From Babylonia areolata (Eukaryota; Mollusca; Gastropoda; Neogastropoda; Buccinidae): 64,000 nucleotides of DNA. The translations under genes were made by a program, and so were the position numbers. Position 1 is the first letter of the stretch. Each line of letters begins with the position of its first letter. The stretch lies in assembly GCF_041734735.1 (NCBI RefSeq), contig NC_134910.1:5131755-5195754 (forward strand), written 5' to 3'. Positions 29,030 through 40,119 of this stretch are shown in pieces. Below the pieces are notes generated by a model, which saw nothing but the letters and a program-made list of their open reading frames with translations, did not search any database and was not told where the DNA came from.

Positions 29030-32000
29030 ACAAACATCTCTTGTCACATTGCAACTTTCGTTTTGCAGCAGAAATGGTAATAATAGATTTCTAACATTTT
29101 GCATATGCTTGTACAAATATTTCTTTTTGACATCATTATATATTGGACAGGAATTTAATACATGTAATTCGTCCTCTATTCTGCCACCACATGGACATTT
29201 TTTTAGAACATCGCGATAACGCTAATTTACATTTAGGTCATTGATACCAAAACGGAACTTAATGAAAGCCGATCTAAATTTACTAATGGTAAGATGAGAT
29301 AAGTATTTTTCAGACTGTAATAAAGATTTGAATAACCTATATGTTTCATAACGATTACTCCCGTTGCGTTTGCTTGTCCAATCTTCCATGCGTTGTTTGA
29401 ACAATTAAAACAATTATCTACCTTCCAAACTCCACCATTTTACCAAACTTCTGGAAACCCATAAATGTCTAACCAATGTTTCATTCTATCTGCCCAGTTT
29501 CTTGAAGACATATCAGCATTGTGTGTCATCTTGTTTACTCTCATAAGGTACGCTTGTTTCGGAATTATCGATAAAGACATTTGATTTAGCTTAAACTAGT
29601 ATCGCAAGGTACTGATGCAACTACAAATGTATAATGGATATCTACCAATATCACCATAAATAATTACATTTGAGGTTTTGGGACTTACACTCAAAATCTT
29701 TTTACAGGCAAACAAGATGACAGACTCGACTGCTTTGAAGCGCATTGTTCCCCACATTTCAGATGCGTATAACAACATAGGTTTTATCTGCACATCAAAG
29801 AGTTTTAAAAACACGGTTCTGTCCATTTTGCCAAGACTCCACATTGTTCTCATAATTTCAACCACCCTCCCCTTTGCCCTGCCAGCGAACTCTTCAAGCG
29901 CAGATACGAAAGATAACTTGGCAGACAGTATAAAGCCCAGATATCTTTAATTGTTAACAATTTTAATTTCTTCTCCATCATAATACCATTATTCTGCTTT
30001 AGACAGATGGCCACCCTTTCTGCAAACCATTATTTTCGTTTTGTTTAATTTTCTGTTGGTCCAAGAGCTTTAGATGCTTTGTTAAGATTATTTAATTGAT
30101 TTTGAAAACCAGCTGGTGGCGATGACAGCAAGACAATATCATCTGCAAACAATAACAGAAATATTTCTTGTGAGCCTGGCAAAAACTCAAAACCGTGTTT
30201 TTCATTCTTAGCCCCCTCGTCAGCAACTTCAGAAACTGATAGAGAAAAGCAAGGGAGAGAACAAACATCCTTGTTTTACTCAGCAGGGCAATGAAAAAAA
30301 TTCAGAAACATAGGGCCCCCATCGGACACAGGACTGAACTGAACTGTACATTGCTTTTAAAATGCGGATCACTCGGTTGATGTTTTTGTCTTGTGAAGTA
30401 CTGCCCAAAGACTATTTTGATCAACTGAGTCGAAAGCCTTCTGGTAATGTATAAAAGCAATATGAGTTTACTCTTCCTTGCTCCACATAAATATTTTGGA
30501 TAATACTACACAGGGTAAAAATATGATCGATTGTAGAGTAGCTTTTCCTAAAACCAGCTCGTTCTTCCGAGATTTTACCTTCACTTTCAGTCCATTCATG
30601 CAACTTCTTGTTCAAGATTGATATGAATACTTTACTGGTTACGTTTCATAAAGAATGCCTCTATAATTTCGAGGGTAATTCGCGTCACCTTTTCTCAAAA
30701 GTGGCATGATGACAGAACGAGCCAAGTCTAATGGGAAGAAGCCTTTATCAAAAAGATGATTGAATAAGTTTGTTAAAAAAGATGCTATTATATTTTCAGA
30801 TGCTTTTAAAAACTCTCCTGCAGCAGCAACTAAACCAGCAGTTTTTTCCGTTTTTTTAATCTTCGTAATGTCAATTTTACCTGTTCGATTGTTATGCCAT
30901 CGTCCGAACCTTGGATTTCAAATTCACCTACGTTTTCATTTGATAACGATATTTCGTCTTCGTGGTCAGGGGAGTGAACTTTCCGTTCAGCTGATTTTGC
31001 TGGCCCAAGATACGCTCAAAATATTCTTTCCAGGTATCAACTGGAATGCTTGGGGTCTTTTTCTGCGTTTTCGCCTGACTGATTTTACAGTGGACCAGAA
31101 TGAAATACTATTTGTTCTGTTTTCCAACAGAGATTCCCTTCAGGTATTTCTATAACTTTTCTTTCTATTTTCAAGCACAGACTGGTGGTACGCTCTGTGT
31201 TGTCGATGAGCAATGCTATGCATTGTCTCCCCTCATGCCTAGCCTCGTGTGTAGCGAGACAGCGCACGCTGGGCCACTCGCTTGTAGTGCCTGCACTGTG
31301 TGTCAAACCAAGGACTGCCAGTTGTCCTTCTTCCCTCCCCTCCACACTGTACCGTTTGACTCATACAGCAAGCTTCATTGAATTTAATGGCCACAAATCT
31401 GGACAATGCAGATTCCACATCAACACTAATATCGTTACTGGCATCCTCAAGAGCTCTGCATATCAGCAGATTATCATTTCTCTCAAAAACGTTTCTGCTT
31501 TTGAAGGATCCCATTTTTTTAGACATTTTTTTCATGACGAGAATGACAACTAGGCTTTTCACAATTGCTAATGATGTTTGCTTCCACAGGTATATGTTGC
31601 AGTTCTACTCAATCCACTACCTTAAAACTAACCATTTAAGTAATAATACCTGTAGAACACACACAAAAAAAAGTCAATGGTACTGTTTCCATTTACAGTC
31701 AAAAAGGTGAACTTTCCTTCAGTATCTCCATCAATAAAACCATTTAAAGGAATGAATTGAAAAGTACTGCAAAGTTCTATCAACGATTTACCAAAACCAT
31801 CTACAACCTTATCTTGACGTGTTCTAACAAAATGGCTCTCATCATCAACAAAAAAGCCAAAATCACTCAAATCAGCTGTCTGTATTGACCAATCTGCAAT
31901 ACAAGCATTTAAATCTCTGACAAGAATAAAGTGAACATCATCATCTTGCTTGAAGAACGATACCAAAAATTGTTCCAGCATTTGCAAGGTGCAGTCGTAT

Positions 32001-32390
32001 TCTTTATCTTTATAATGAACACTATTCATAGGATGATTATACATACATACGAAAATCAGGTCTTTATCAAATTTAAACAGCTGTTTGTATAATCGTACAC
32101 ACAGCACATTTTCAATGTTTGTTTTAATTTCTTTAACAAAGTCAGACAAAGATTTTCCTCCAGAACTGCGGCCTCTTCTGGACAGTTTACTTGCTGGAGA
32201 ATGGAAAACAAGAAATTCACGAAAATGAATGCTGAAGTCAAACGAAGTAGACGTAAATATTTTTAACAAAGTATAAACATGAAATGATGTTATGTAATTT
32301 ATTGAGTCATGGTCCGAAAGTTTGGATGTTAGACCATTAATGTTCCATGAACAAAAAGACAGAGTGTTGATTTTAACTGGAGAGTGTGTG
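29030..32390 (-). mobile_element. Decayed LINE in the receptor intron, antisense, nearly full-length
   Basis: Read from right to left: endonuclease start CSWNINGLTSKLSDHDS (about 32360), endonuclease body (open 31628-32269, with LVRDLNACIADW where LGDFN is usual), linker PWFDTQCRHYKRVAQRALSR (about 31260), reverse transcriptase pieces (ERAGFRKSYSTIDHIFTL near 30550; QIKPMLLYASEMWG near 29800), and a cysteine-rich end with CPCGGRIEDELHVLNSC (about 29150). Many frameshifts and stops, so it is old. It occupies most of the intron between the first two visible receptor exons and is in antisense orientation to the gene. Confidence 0.82.
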
Positions 32391-32521
32391 TTGTCATTGA
32401 CTGTGTCTGTGTCACTCAGTGTGTTCCTGTCAAAAATGTCATGTGTGTGCGGGTGAACATTTTGGTCTTGACCTGACCCCTATTCCCTGTGAGTGGAAGT
32501 GGTGGTGTTCCGTGCATCACG

Positions 32522-32565
<44 letters not shown>

Positions 32566-32647
32566 AACAAACTCCCCAACATTTGAAAATGTGGGCTGCG
32601 TTGTGTTGGGATAGAATATTTGCAAGATGGTCGTTTTTCTTTTTCAG

Positions 32648-33153
32648 GTTACATACAGACTCCTTCCTACTTTGGGAAATATTTCATTGGCTGTGCAACA
32701 ATAACTCCTCCAACAGGCCACGTTGTCTTTTTAAATGAAGAATCAGAAGAACGCCCGAACGGAAGGTCAGATCCGGTCATTTTCCGTGGTCAGTGTGGGC
32801 AGGAGGTCCATGAAGGCAGAGTGCTGAGCCAGCTGCCCATCATCTTTCCTGACTGGTTTCTTTCTGGGCAATCTCTTCCTGACAGCGCCTTGGACAGTCT
32901 TCGGGATGAAAGCATGGCCATGTCACTGCTATACGCTTTTAATCGTTCTTTCCACGGTGGTGTGTTTCCAGCCAGATTTCAGTTTTCTTTCCAACCCAGC
33001 AAACCTTGTCAGGTGGGTGATCAGTGGAACTGCTCCCGATCTGAATGGCCGGCACTGTACCTCCACTTCCCCTGTGACCTGAAGGCCCAGTGTGTGGATG
33101 CTGAGGATGAAACTCGCTGTTCTTACTATTCGGAAATATGTGGAGTGGGACGG
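32648..33153 (+). CDS. GRL101-like receptor, exon with second CUB-like domain and LDLa-type repeat
   Basis: Acceptor TTTTTCTTTTTCAG before 32648; donor CGG|GTAACT after 33153. The exon opens at codon position 2, matching the phase of the preceding exon, and ends on a codon border. It encodes a CUB-like domain that starts GYIQTPSYFGKYFIGC and runs to FPARFQFSFQPSKPC. An LDLa-like module follows: CSRSEWPALYLHFPCDLKAQ then CVDAEDETRC, with the acidic DAEDE cluster that binds calcium in LDLa repeats. Extracellular ligand-binding part. Confidence 0.82.
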
Positions 33154-33372
33154 GTAACTGTCTGCCTGACTGTCTGTCTGTCTGTCTATCTCTGTCTCTC
33201 TCTTTTTCTCTCCCTCTCTGTAGGCAAATTAACTCAGAATCCGTCCATAGAAAATCCCAACTTAATTCATTAGCTGAACTCTTAAAACGAAAAAATAAAA
33301 TAAAATAAAATAAGATAAAATAAAAATCACGAGTAGGCCACTTTAAGTGAATTGGCATTTTGTTTATCTGCT

Positions 33373-33415
<43 letters not shown>

Positions 33416-33477
33416 TTCCCCACAGACATCTTTTCCAGTAAAGGGAGTAACTGAATTTGAATGATATAACAAGAGAG

Positions 33478-34420
33478 GCAAAGCCTTCAAGACTCACTTG
33501 TGATACACTTTTTAAAAAAATCCAAGCTTTTTTTATGTATTGAGTATAACGCATTTACTGTTATATTTATATTTTTTTTATATTCTCAAAACTTGGCACT
33601 TCGATCTGATATTCGACCCAACAAAAGATCTGTCATTATCATTTTTTTTGTTCAAACAGGAACTTCTTTTGCTAAGCATGGAAGTTTTGTTTATTGCAAA
33701 CGTTTTGGTGCAGACAGTAAAACAAGGGAAATTACTCTGCTGGGGGACTTAGTTTGCTTTAAACTGATCTTTCTTATCTTAAACATGACATTTTGAAATT
33801 ATACTCAATACATAAAAAGCTTGGATGTTTTTTAAAAAGTGCATCACAAGTGAGTCTTGAAGGCCTTGCCTCTCTTGTTTCAAAATGTAATGTTTAAGAT
33901 GAGAAAGATCAGTTTAAAGCAAATTAACTCCCCTAGCATTACAGAGTAATTTCCCTTTTTTACTATCTGCACCAAAACGTTTGCAAAATAAATAAAACTT
34001 CCATGCTTAGCAAAAGAAGTTCCTGTTTGAACAAAAAATGATAATAATGACTGCTCTAGCTGTTGGGTCAGAATATCAGATCAAAGTGCCAAGTTTAGAG
34101 AATACAAAAAATATAAATATAACAGTAAATGCAGTTTGCATATAATTAGGGTTCATTCTTTATTTTTTTGTGCCCATCCCAGAGGCGCAATATTGTTTCA
34201 AACAAGATGACTGGAAAGAACTAAATTTTTCCTATTTTTATGCCAAATTTAGTGTCAACTGACAAAGTAGTTGCAGAGAAAATGTCAATGTTAAAGTTTA
34301 CCACGGACACACAGACACACACACACACACAGACAACCGAACACCGGGTTAAAACATAGACTCACTTGTTTACACAAGTGAAATTATACTTGTTTACACA
34401 AGTGAGTCAAAAATGAATCT
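33478..34420. mobile_element. Nested inverted-repeat element (fold-back), family shared with 52355-52860
   Basis: The right part (33841-34420) runs collinear with 52355-52860, both ending ACCGAACACCGGGTTAAAAC and TTTACACAAGTGAGTCA. The left part holds the same family in reverse: for example AACAGGAACTTCTTTTGCTA at about 33655 is the reverse complement of sequence near 34010. The outermost arms (33478-33547 and about 33797-33875) also pair: CAAGACTCACTTGTGAT with ATCACAAGTGAGTCTTG. No coding capacity, so non-autonomous. Confidence 0.8.
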
Positions 34421-34824
34421 GATCTGTTTTATCTGAAAATGTATTCTTGTTTGTTTTTGTTTTTTTCTGAGAAAATACATTATTTAAGTTTGTTCCAGCC
34501 AATGTATGTTTCATTCAATGACTAACCTGTTTGTCCAAACCATTCTTATAGTGGTAGCTCCCGAAACAGATCACTTAATATTTCTTCTTTATCGTTGCAA
34601 AACTGCTTGGAGTTGTTTCCCAAGTACATGTCAGACTTTTGGGTTTATACGCAGATGAGTGAGTGAGTATATGTTTCTTGTTCTTCACATTTGATAGCCA
34701 ATATAATTTCTAAAATCGTATTACCATAGGATATCATTTTTCATATTTGATAAAAGAGTAGAATGTCCATTTCTATCAATGGGTAATTATATGTGATAAC
34801 ATACACTACTCATTCGGAAGTGAC

Positions 34825-35060
34825 TATAACTGAGGTCCCGTGTGCACGATCCACTTAACGCAAGTAAAAGAACCCATGGCAGCAAAAGGGTCAACCCTGG
34901 CAAAAATTCACTTTGACAGGAAATCAGACACACTTGCAGGCACCAACAAGGGGCTGCCACTGTCACCGCAGCGACAGGCTCTCTCTGGGGAGAGCAGCCC
35001 GAATTTAACACTGGTAAATCTCTTGTGACAAAAGAGTAATACAATACAAAACAATGAAAT
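34825..35060 (+). mobile_element. SINE fragment with shared core and a different tail
   Basis: Core GAGGTCCCGTGTGCACGATC and CCCATGGCAGCAAAAGGGTC matches the middle of the SINE at 8896. The tail differs: CTCTGGGGAGAGCAGCCCGA, AATCTCTTGTGACAAAAGAG, then an AATAC-type run. The tRNA-related head is missing. Confidence 0.65.
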
Positions 35061-35308
35061 ACAATACAATACATTCTTACCGAAAGCAACACTTTTATGT
35101 AATGGCATATTGTCTGCACACGTCAGCGCCTGTAGAAACTGAAACTAGAAGTTACGTTTAAAAATGACACGGACGTTCATTTGAGCCAGAGGGATAGCTC
35201 ACTTCAATGCTTGAACGAGTTATGGTAATTACATAAATCTCTATTAATAGACTTGAATTTTATCATTAACAAAATTAATATTCCTTCGCGTGTTCTTGTC
35301 TGTTACAG

Positions 35309-35553
35309 ATTGACGCAGAGGGGGGCTGCTTTATTCTGAAAAAAAGGGCAAGGGATTCTCAGTGTGAGCTGCATTGTTTAAAGCTCTCCTGTAAGACAGA
35401 AGGGGCAACGCTGGCCACTGTTGATACGACCCAGCAGTGGAATGCACTCTTGCCAAGCATCAAGGAATTCGCGGAAGGACAGCTAGTGTTGGTTGATCTT
35501 CAGGCAACAGCAGGAACCAGCACGGCCCAAGAGGACATCACCACACGGAGCAT
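35309..35553 (+). CDS. GRL101-like receptor, first exon of a C-type-lectin-like region
   Basis: Acceptor GTCTGTTACAG before 35309 in phase 0; donor AGC-AT|GTAGAT after 35553 in phase 2. Codes GGCFILKKRARDSQCELHCL and KLSCKTEGATLATVDTTQQW, then a NALLPSIKEFAE helix. The C...C spacing with 'EGATLATVDTTQQWNALLPS' is typical for the first half of a C-type lectin fold. The donor is weak (AT|GTAGAT), but the split ATG codon it makes with the next exon keeps the frame open. Without splicing the frame stops at once (TAG), which supports the donor. Confidence 0.72.
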
Positions 35554-36318
35554 GTAGATACTCGCTTCTCATAAACATGTGTTAACACTGAAACACTGCG
35601 TCAAACTTCATATGTTGTTGGGTTTTTTTTGCCATTCCGCATACTACCTCTCTTCTTTGTTGCCCCCCCCCCTTCTCTCTCTCTCTCTCTCTCTCTGAGC
35701 AGGAGGGGGAAGGGGTATATGTTATGATAATGAGACGATCAGTGCATGTATATCCATGTCATCATTTCTCATCATGTCTTGTTGAGCGTAATTGTGAAAA
35801 TAACTTTTTTTCTCTCTCTCTTTTTTCTTCTTCCTCAGTCCTATTTTGCTTTCCATTTTAATATCAACGTTTTTTTTCCCTTCAATTTCATAACACATAT
35901 TCCACATTTTGTTTCTGTCACGAGAAAATAATTGTTGTTGTTGTTGTTTTTCCATTCACATATCGACATTGTCGTCGTTGTTGTTGGTCTTCTTCTTCTT
36001 TTTGTCGTCGTCGTCTTCGCCGATGTTACCATCATCAACATCATTATTATTACTACCATCATCATCATCATCATTACCATCATCATGATCATTGCATTTA
36101 GCACTAGGAAACCCCCAAAACTCATAGAAAGCACTGAACTGAAGGTCAGTCTACCAGACATGTGCACTAAGCACCCACCTGTGCGGCATTGTCAACAACC
36201 TCTTTCAGAAACGGAAGAACTCCTCCCATTCTGCACTGCTTCAAACCTATCCAGGGTACATCATGGCAAGACAAGGTTCCGAACAATGACGGCCTGAAAA
36301 GGGCAGGTCCTCTGTCCT

Positions 36319-36449
36319 CTGTGAGTGATGTCTCAGGTGCTGGGCTGTGTTCAGAGGGTGAAGAATCCTAAAAGACTTTTCTAGAGTGATGTCTCAGGTG
36401 TTGGGCTATGTTCAGAGGGTGAATGATCCTAAAAAGACTTTTCTACAGA
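36319..36449. repeat. Tandem duplication, about 67-bp unit, two copies, in the receptor intron
   Basis: AGTGATGTCTCAGGTGCTGG ... GACTTTTCTA occurs twice in a row with few differences. Intronic, no coding meaning seen. Confidence 0.8.
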
Positions 36450-36797
36450 CATTTTGAGACTGGGTGTTGAGATACCGGACGTCCACGCCTCCACCACAGA
36501 GACGTATGCAAAAGAGACTGAAAAATGAATAGCTCCATTAGCACTGCGAGGTCTGCAGCATGGGCTGCTGTTCTAAGATTGAACAGTTCAGCATTCTCAG
36601 ATGCTCTCCGAGCTCGACAGTGTTAACACAAACAGGGGCATTCCACACGTCTACACCAATCTCGTTTTTGTAGCATTGCTCTTGTGTTTGGTTGATGTTG
36701 TTGTGGTGGTGTGGTGTGTGTCTGTGTTCAATGTTACTGCTGTTTGTTCTGTTGCTGTTACCATTACGGTGATTTTCAATGATGCGCTTGTTTACAG

Positions 36798-36948
36798 GTA
36801 TGCCAACACCTGGCGATGGGGAAGTGGCTATGTAGCCTACAACCTTCACTGGTCATTCTTTAAATATTGCCAGCAAGCTTACATCTATGAGGAACAACAA
36901 CGTGGCCATCAAGTAGAAGTTATTAAGGAAGGATGTTATGTACAGAGA
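36798..36948 (+). CDS. GRL101-like receptor, second exon of the lectin-like region
   Basis: Acceptor GCTTGTTTACAG before 36798; the first base completes the codon split at 35553 (AT|G). Codes YANTWRWGSGYVAYNLHWSF and a segment with CQQAYIYEEQQRGHQV. A donor at AGA|GTAAGA (36949) ends the exon on a codon border; another at AACT|GTAAGG about 14 bases downstream is possible. TA and T runs follow at about 36979-37016. Confidence 0.6.
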
Positions 36949-36979
36949 GTAAGAGAGCACAACTGTAAGGATAGTGCTG

Positions 36980-37016
<37 letters not shown>

Positions 37017-37100
37017 AAGAAAAATAGTGGTGGAAGGGATGATGTAACAGTCACAGACTATGAACTTGCCATCCAAAGACTGGAGGAATTTAATCTAGGA

Positions 37101-37151
37101 ATGTGTGTGTGTGTGTGTGTGTGGGTGTGTGTGTGTGCGTGCGTGTGTGCG

Positions 37152-37229
<78 letters not shown>

Positions 37230-37255
37230 TTTTTTTTTGGGGGGGGGGGGGGATG
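37101..37255. repeat. GT microsatellite with G run
   Basis: GT run with occasional C (37101-37227), then T and G runs to about 37252. Intronic. Confidence 0.9.
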
Positions 37256-37494
37256 TGCATTGAAGGGTTCAGCCATAATCTTTGACAATGGTCAGCTAGA
37301 GTCTCCTTAATTAAGAGACGAGTCATTCAGTCAGATGTCTGTGGGACCACCACAGGGAAATACCTGTCAGGCCTTAACGACAGGAACAGGTCACTGGAGT
37401 CCACGGGCAGGGAGGGCGTTGTCCCAGTGGACACTGCAGCAGTGGGACTGCTGAAGGAAAGTTTGATGCTCCAAGGCTGAAGATGGGAGAATGA

Positions 37495-37770
37495 TTCATA
37501 ATAATAATAATAATAATGGACACTTATATAGCACACTATCCAGAAATCTGCTCTAGGTGCTTTACAAAAACGCTTTTGTTAACATAAAACATTACATATA
37601 TGTTACATACACACACCAAAATGTGACTACACACACACACACACACACACTGCATACATACATTTTAATATACATGTGTATCTAACAGCTGCCGTAACAC
37701 ATACACACACATAGGCAGGCACAAACTTACATAAACACACAAACACACACACAATACACATTCATATACA
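37495..37770 (-). mobile_element. SINE-like repeat, copy in antisense (second copy 44095-44330)
   Basis: ATAATAATGGACACTTATAT then CACTATCCAGAAATCTGCTC and TAGGTGCTTTACAAAAACGC are the reverse complement of 44220-44330. The run TTTTGTAAAGCACCTAGAGC (sense) is typical of tails shared by several SINE and LINE families. An ATT/AAT triplet run forms the end. Confidence 0.7.
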
Positions 37771-38140
37771 TTTATGTAGTTATGTACACATACATATGTA
37801 TACACACATTGTCAAGCACAGTTAACGCAAAGGAAGTGGACCTGCCACAACTGAACTTATTGCTGAGGGAAATGGTGAGTTTTGAGACGAGATTTTAGCA
37901 AGGAGACAGGAATAACAATGAAAACAGACATGAATTTCCATTACACTCCGGACCCCCAGAATTCATGAGATTGTTTTGTTTTGTTCATGTGCAGTAAAGA
38001 TGATTCAACTGAAAATTGGAGAATGTGAGAGAGTGAGTACAGTAGAACCTGCATGAACACACACATGAATATCATGAGCCATGTTGTTTGCACTCACTCC
38101 TGCTCTGACAAATTACGATTTAACCTCCGTTGTCTTTCAG

Positions 38141-38524
38141 GTGCAGGAATCCCACACGCTATGCAGGATACCACCAGACACAGGGGTGAGTGTGAGAATT
38201 ACCATGCCCACCAAACCCAACACCACAGCATTTCCTGCAACGCACGTGACGTGTCCTTTGAAACACCTGACGCACGTGACTCTGGCCTGTGACCCCCACA
38301 GCCTTTGCGAGAGGAAGGTAAGGCACACAGGCCTTTCACAAACACAGATGTGCCAGGCTTCAGTGACACAGAATGTTCCTTACTTCAAATGTACATTGAC
38401 TGGTGACTACGTGCCTTACAGTCTGGTGTGTGACTGGCGTCAGGACTGTGGTGACAACAGTGATGAATCGTTCTGTCAGTTCCCGCCTTGTACAGATGAC
38501 GCCTTTGACTGTGGCCAGGGACAG
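38141..38524 (+). CDS. GRL101-like receptor, exon with an LDLa repeat and half of the next
   Basis: Acceptor GTTGTCTTTCAG before 38141 and donor GGACAG|GTGTGT after 38524, both in phase 0. Encodes a linker with four cysteines (TLCRIPPDTG, THVTCPLKHLTHVTLACD) and an LDLa repeat: FKCTLTGDYVPYSLVCDWRQ then DCGDNSDESFC, with the calcium-binding DNSDE pattern. The first half of a second LDLa follows (CTDDAFDCGQGQ) and is completed by the next exon (CISHKQVCDD), which proves the splice. Confidence 0.88.
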
Positions 38525-38594
38525 GTGTGTTTCTGTTTGGTAGTCTGTTCTTTTTTTCTTTGAGTGTCTGTTGGCCTGTTTTCCCTTTGACTAT

Positions 38595-39145
38595 GACGGA
38601 CGCAATAGCCGAGTGGTTTAAGCGTTGGACTTTTAACCTGAGGGTCCCGGGTTCGAATTTCGGTGACGGTGCCTGGTAGGTGGAGATTTTTCCGATCTTC
38701 CAGGTCAACATATGTGCAGACCTGCTAGTGCCTGAACCCCCTTCGTTTGTATACGCACGCAGAAGATCCAATACGCACGTTAAAGATCCATGTCAGCGTT
38801 CGGTGGGTTATGGAAACAAGAACATACCCAGCATGCACCCCCCGCCCCCACCGTAAAACGGAGTATGGCTACCTACATGGCGGGGTAAATAAAAAACAAC
38901 AACAACAAACGGTTATACACGTAACGTGTCACATGTCTGTCTGAGTGTGTATGTGTGCGTGCCTGAAATCTGATTGAATGACATAGGAAACGAATGATGA
39001 GCGCCCAGTGGCAGCCGTCAGTCAGCTCTATCCAGGCAGGCAGCCTGGTGCAAATGACCCCGTGTTTGTAAAGCGCTCAGAGCTTGGTCTCCGACCGAGG
39101 ATAGGCGCTATATCAGTATTCATATCAATCAATCAATCAATGTAC
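38595..39145 (+). mobile_element. tRNA-derived SINE (long type) in the receptor intron
   Basis: The head has A box TAGCCGAGTGGTTTAAGCG and B box GGGTTCGAATT. The body includes GCACGTTAAAGATCC and ACGGAGTATGGCTACCTACA plus GGCGGGGTAAATAA. The end has GTTTGTAAAGCGCTCAGAGC, TAGGCGCTATATCAGTATTC and a CAAT repeat tail (39124-39142). About 550 bp; the two sections may be two adjacent elements. Confidence 0.75.
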
Positions 39146-39665
39146 CTCGCTACCTGCCTGGGTGACTGTCTGTTTATATCTCTCATTCCTTCTCTCTTCC
39201 TCAACTCTCCCTCTCTCACTGTGACAGCAATTGTATTACTTTTACATTGCTGATATTCAGCTCACATTGAACTGGATGCCAGAATTTTGCATTCTGGATA
39301 TATGAATGTATTGACAAAAGATCTCGTTATAAACATAGGAACAGAATATAATTACAATATCTATAAAATGCGAAGTGTAAATTTCTTATTGGATGGAAAA
39401 AAACAAACAAAAAAAAACAAAAACAAAAAACTCTTGGAAAATAAAATGAAACTGATTTATGTGAAACACTGCATCATAAAATTTTCACTTTAATTAGCTA
39501 TCATGACATCAACGAACTACATTTTTTTTCTTGCTCGTGACTTGTGATAGCAGAGGACACGATATCATTCCATTACCAAAGCTGATCTTGATAAAGTTGT
39601 ATAGGCGTTCTGTTATCCTTGACTAGACAATGACTGATAGTTCTTGTCTGGTTATGTAGAGCTTA

Positions 39666-40045
39666 GAGGAAGATGGCAGAATGGGTGTAACCTTTATCTA
39701 GCAATACATTGTCCAGGAGGATCTGGGATCGAATCTCGGTCTCGCCTTTTCTTTCATGTTTGACCCAAAAAATCAAACTAAGCATCTAGTCATTCCAATC
39801 AGACAGGAAGCCCCATGTCTCATGCACAGCACACTGATAGAGAACCCACAGCAACATAAGTGTTTTCAATGGCAGATTTTTGTCAAAGAAATCAACTTTG
39901 ACAGGCACACAAATGTAAATGCATGCATACAAGGCCTGACTAAGCACGTTGGTAAAGAATCTGCATAGCAGAAATGGTGCAGAGTATATGGATGAGCCCA
40001 GACGCAGTGACGCCTCTGAGAAACCGAAACTAAAACTAATAATGT
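39666..40045 (+). mobile_element. tRNA-derived SINE, second full-length copy
   Basis: Same order of parts as 8896-9290: GATGGCAGAATGG head, GGGATCGAATCTC B-box-like part, core ACTAAGCATCTAGTCATTCC, then ACAAGGCCTGACTAAGCACG, CATAGCAGAAATGGTGCAGA, CGCAGTGACGCCTCTGAGAA and a GAAACTAAAACT end. It stands about 75 bases upstream of the acceptor of the last receptor exon. Confidence 0.8.
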
Positions 40046-40119
40046 TCTTTTCTCCTTCTCCACCTCTTTCCTAGCACCTTACACATTTAACTCTTTCTTC
40101 TTTTCTTGACGGTCTTCAG

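Larger units (their letters stand above)
33154..35308. other. Receptor intron filled with repeats
   Basis: CT-rich run 33160-33222, TAAAA-type run near 33290-33325, CA plus TA runs 33374-33416, the fold-back repeat 33478-34420 and a SINE fragment 34825-35060. The short open frames here are in repeats. Confidence 0.7.

Noticed and set aside
31100-31710. Overlapping + strand open frames in the receptor intron
   Set aside because: They are antisense shadows of the decayed LINE on the - strand, which has recognisable endonuclease and linker motifs.
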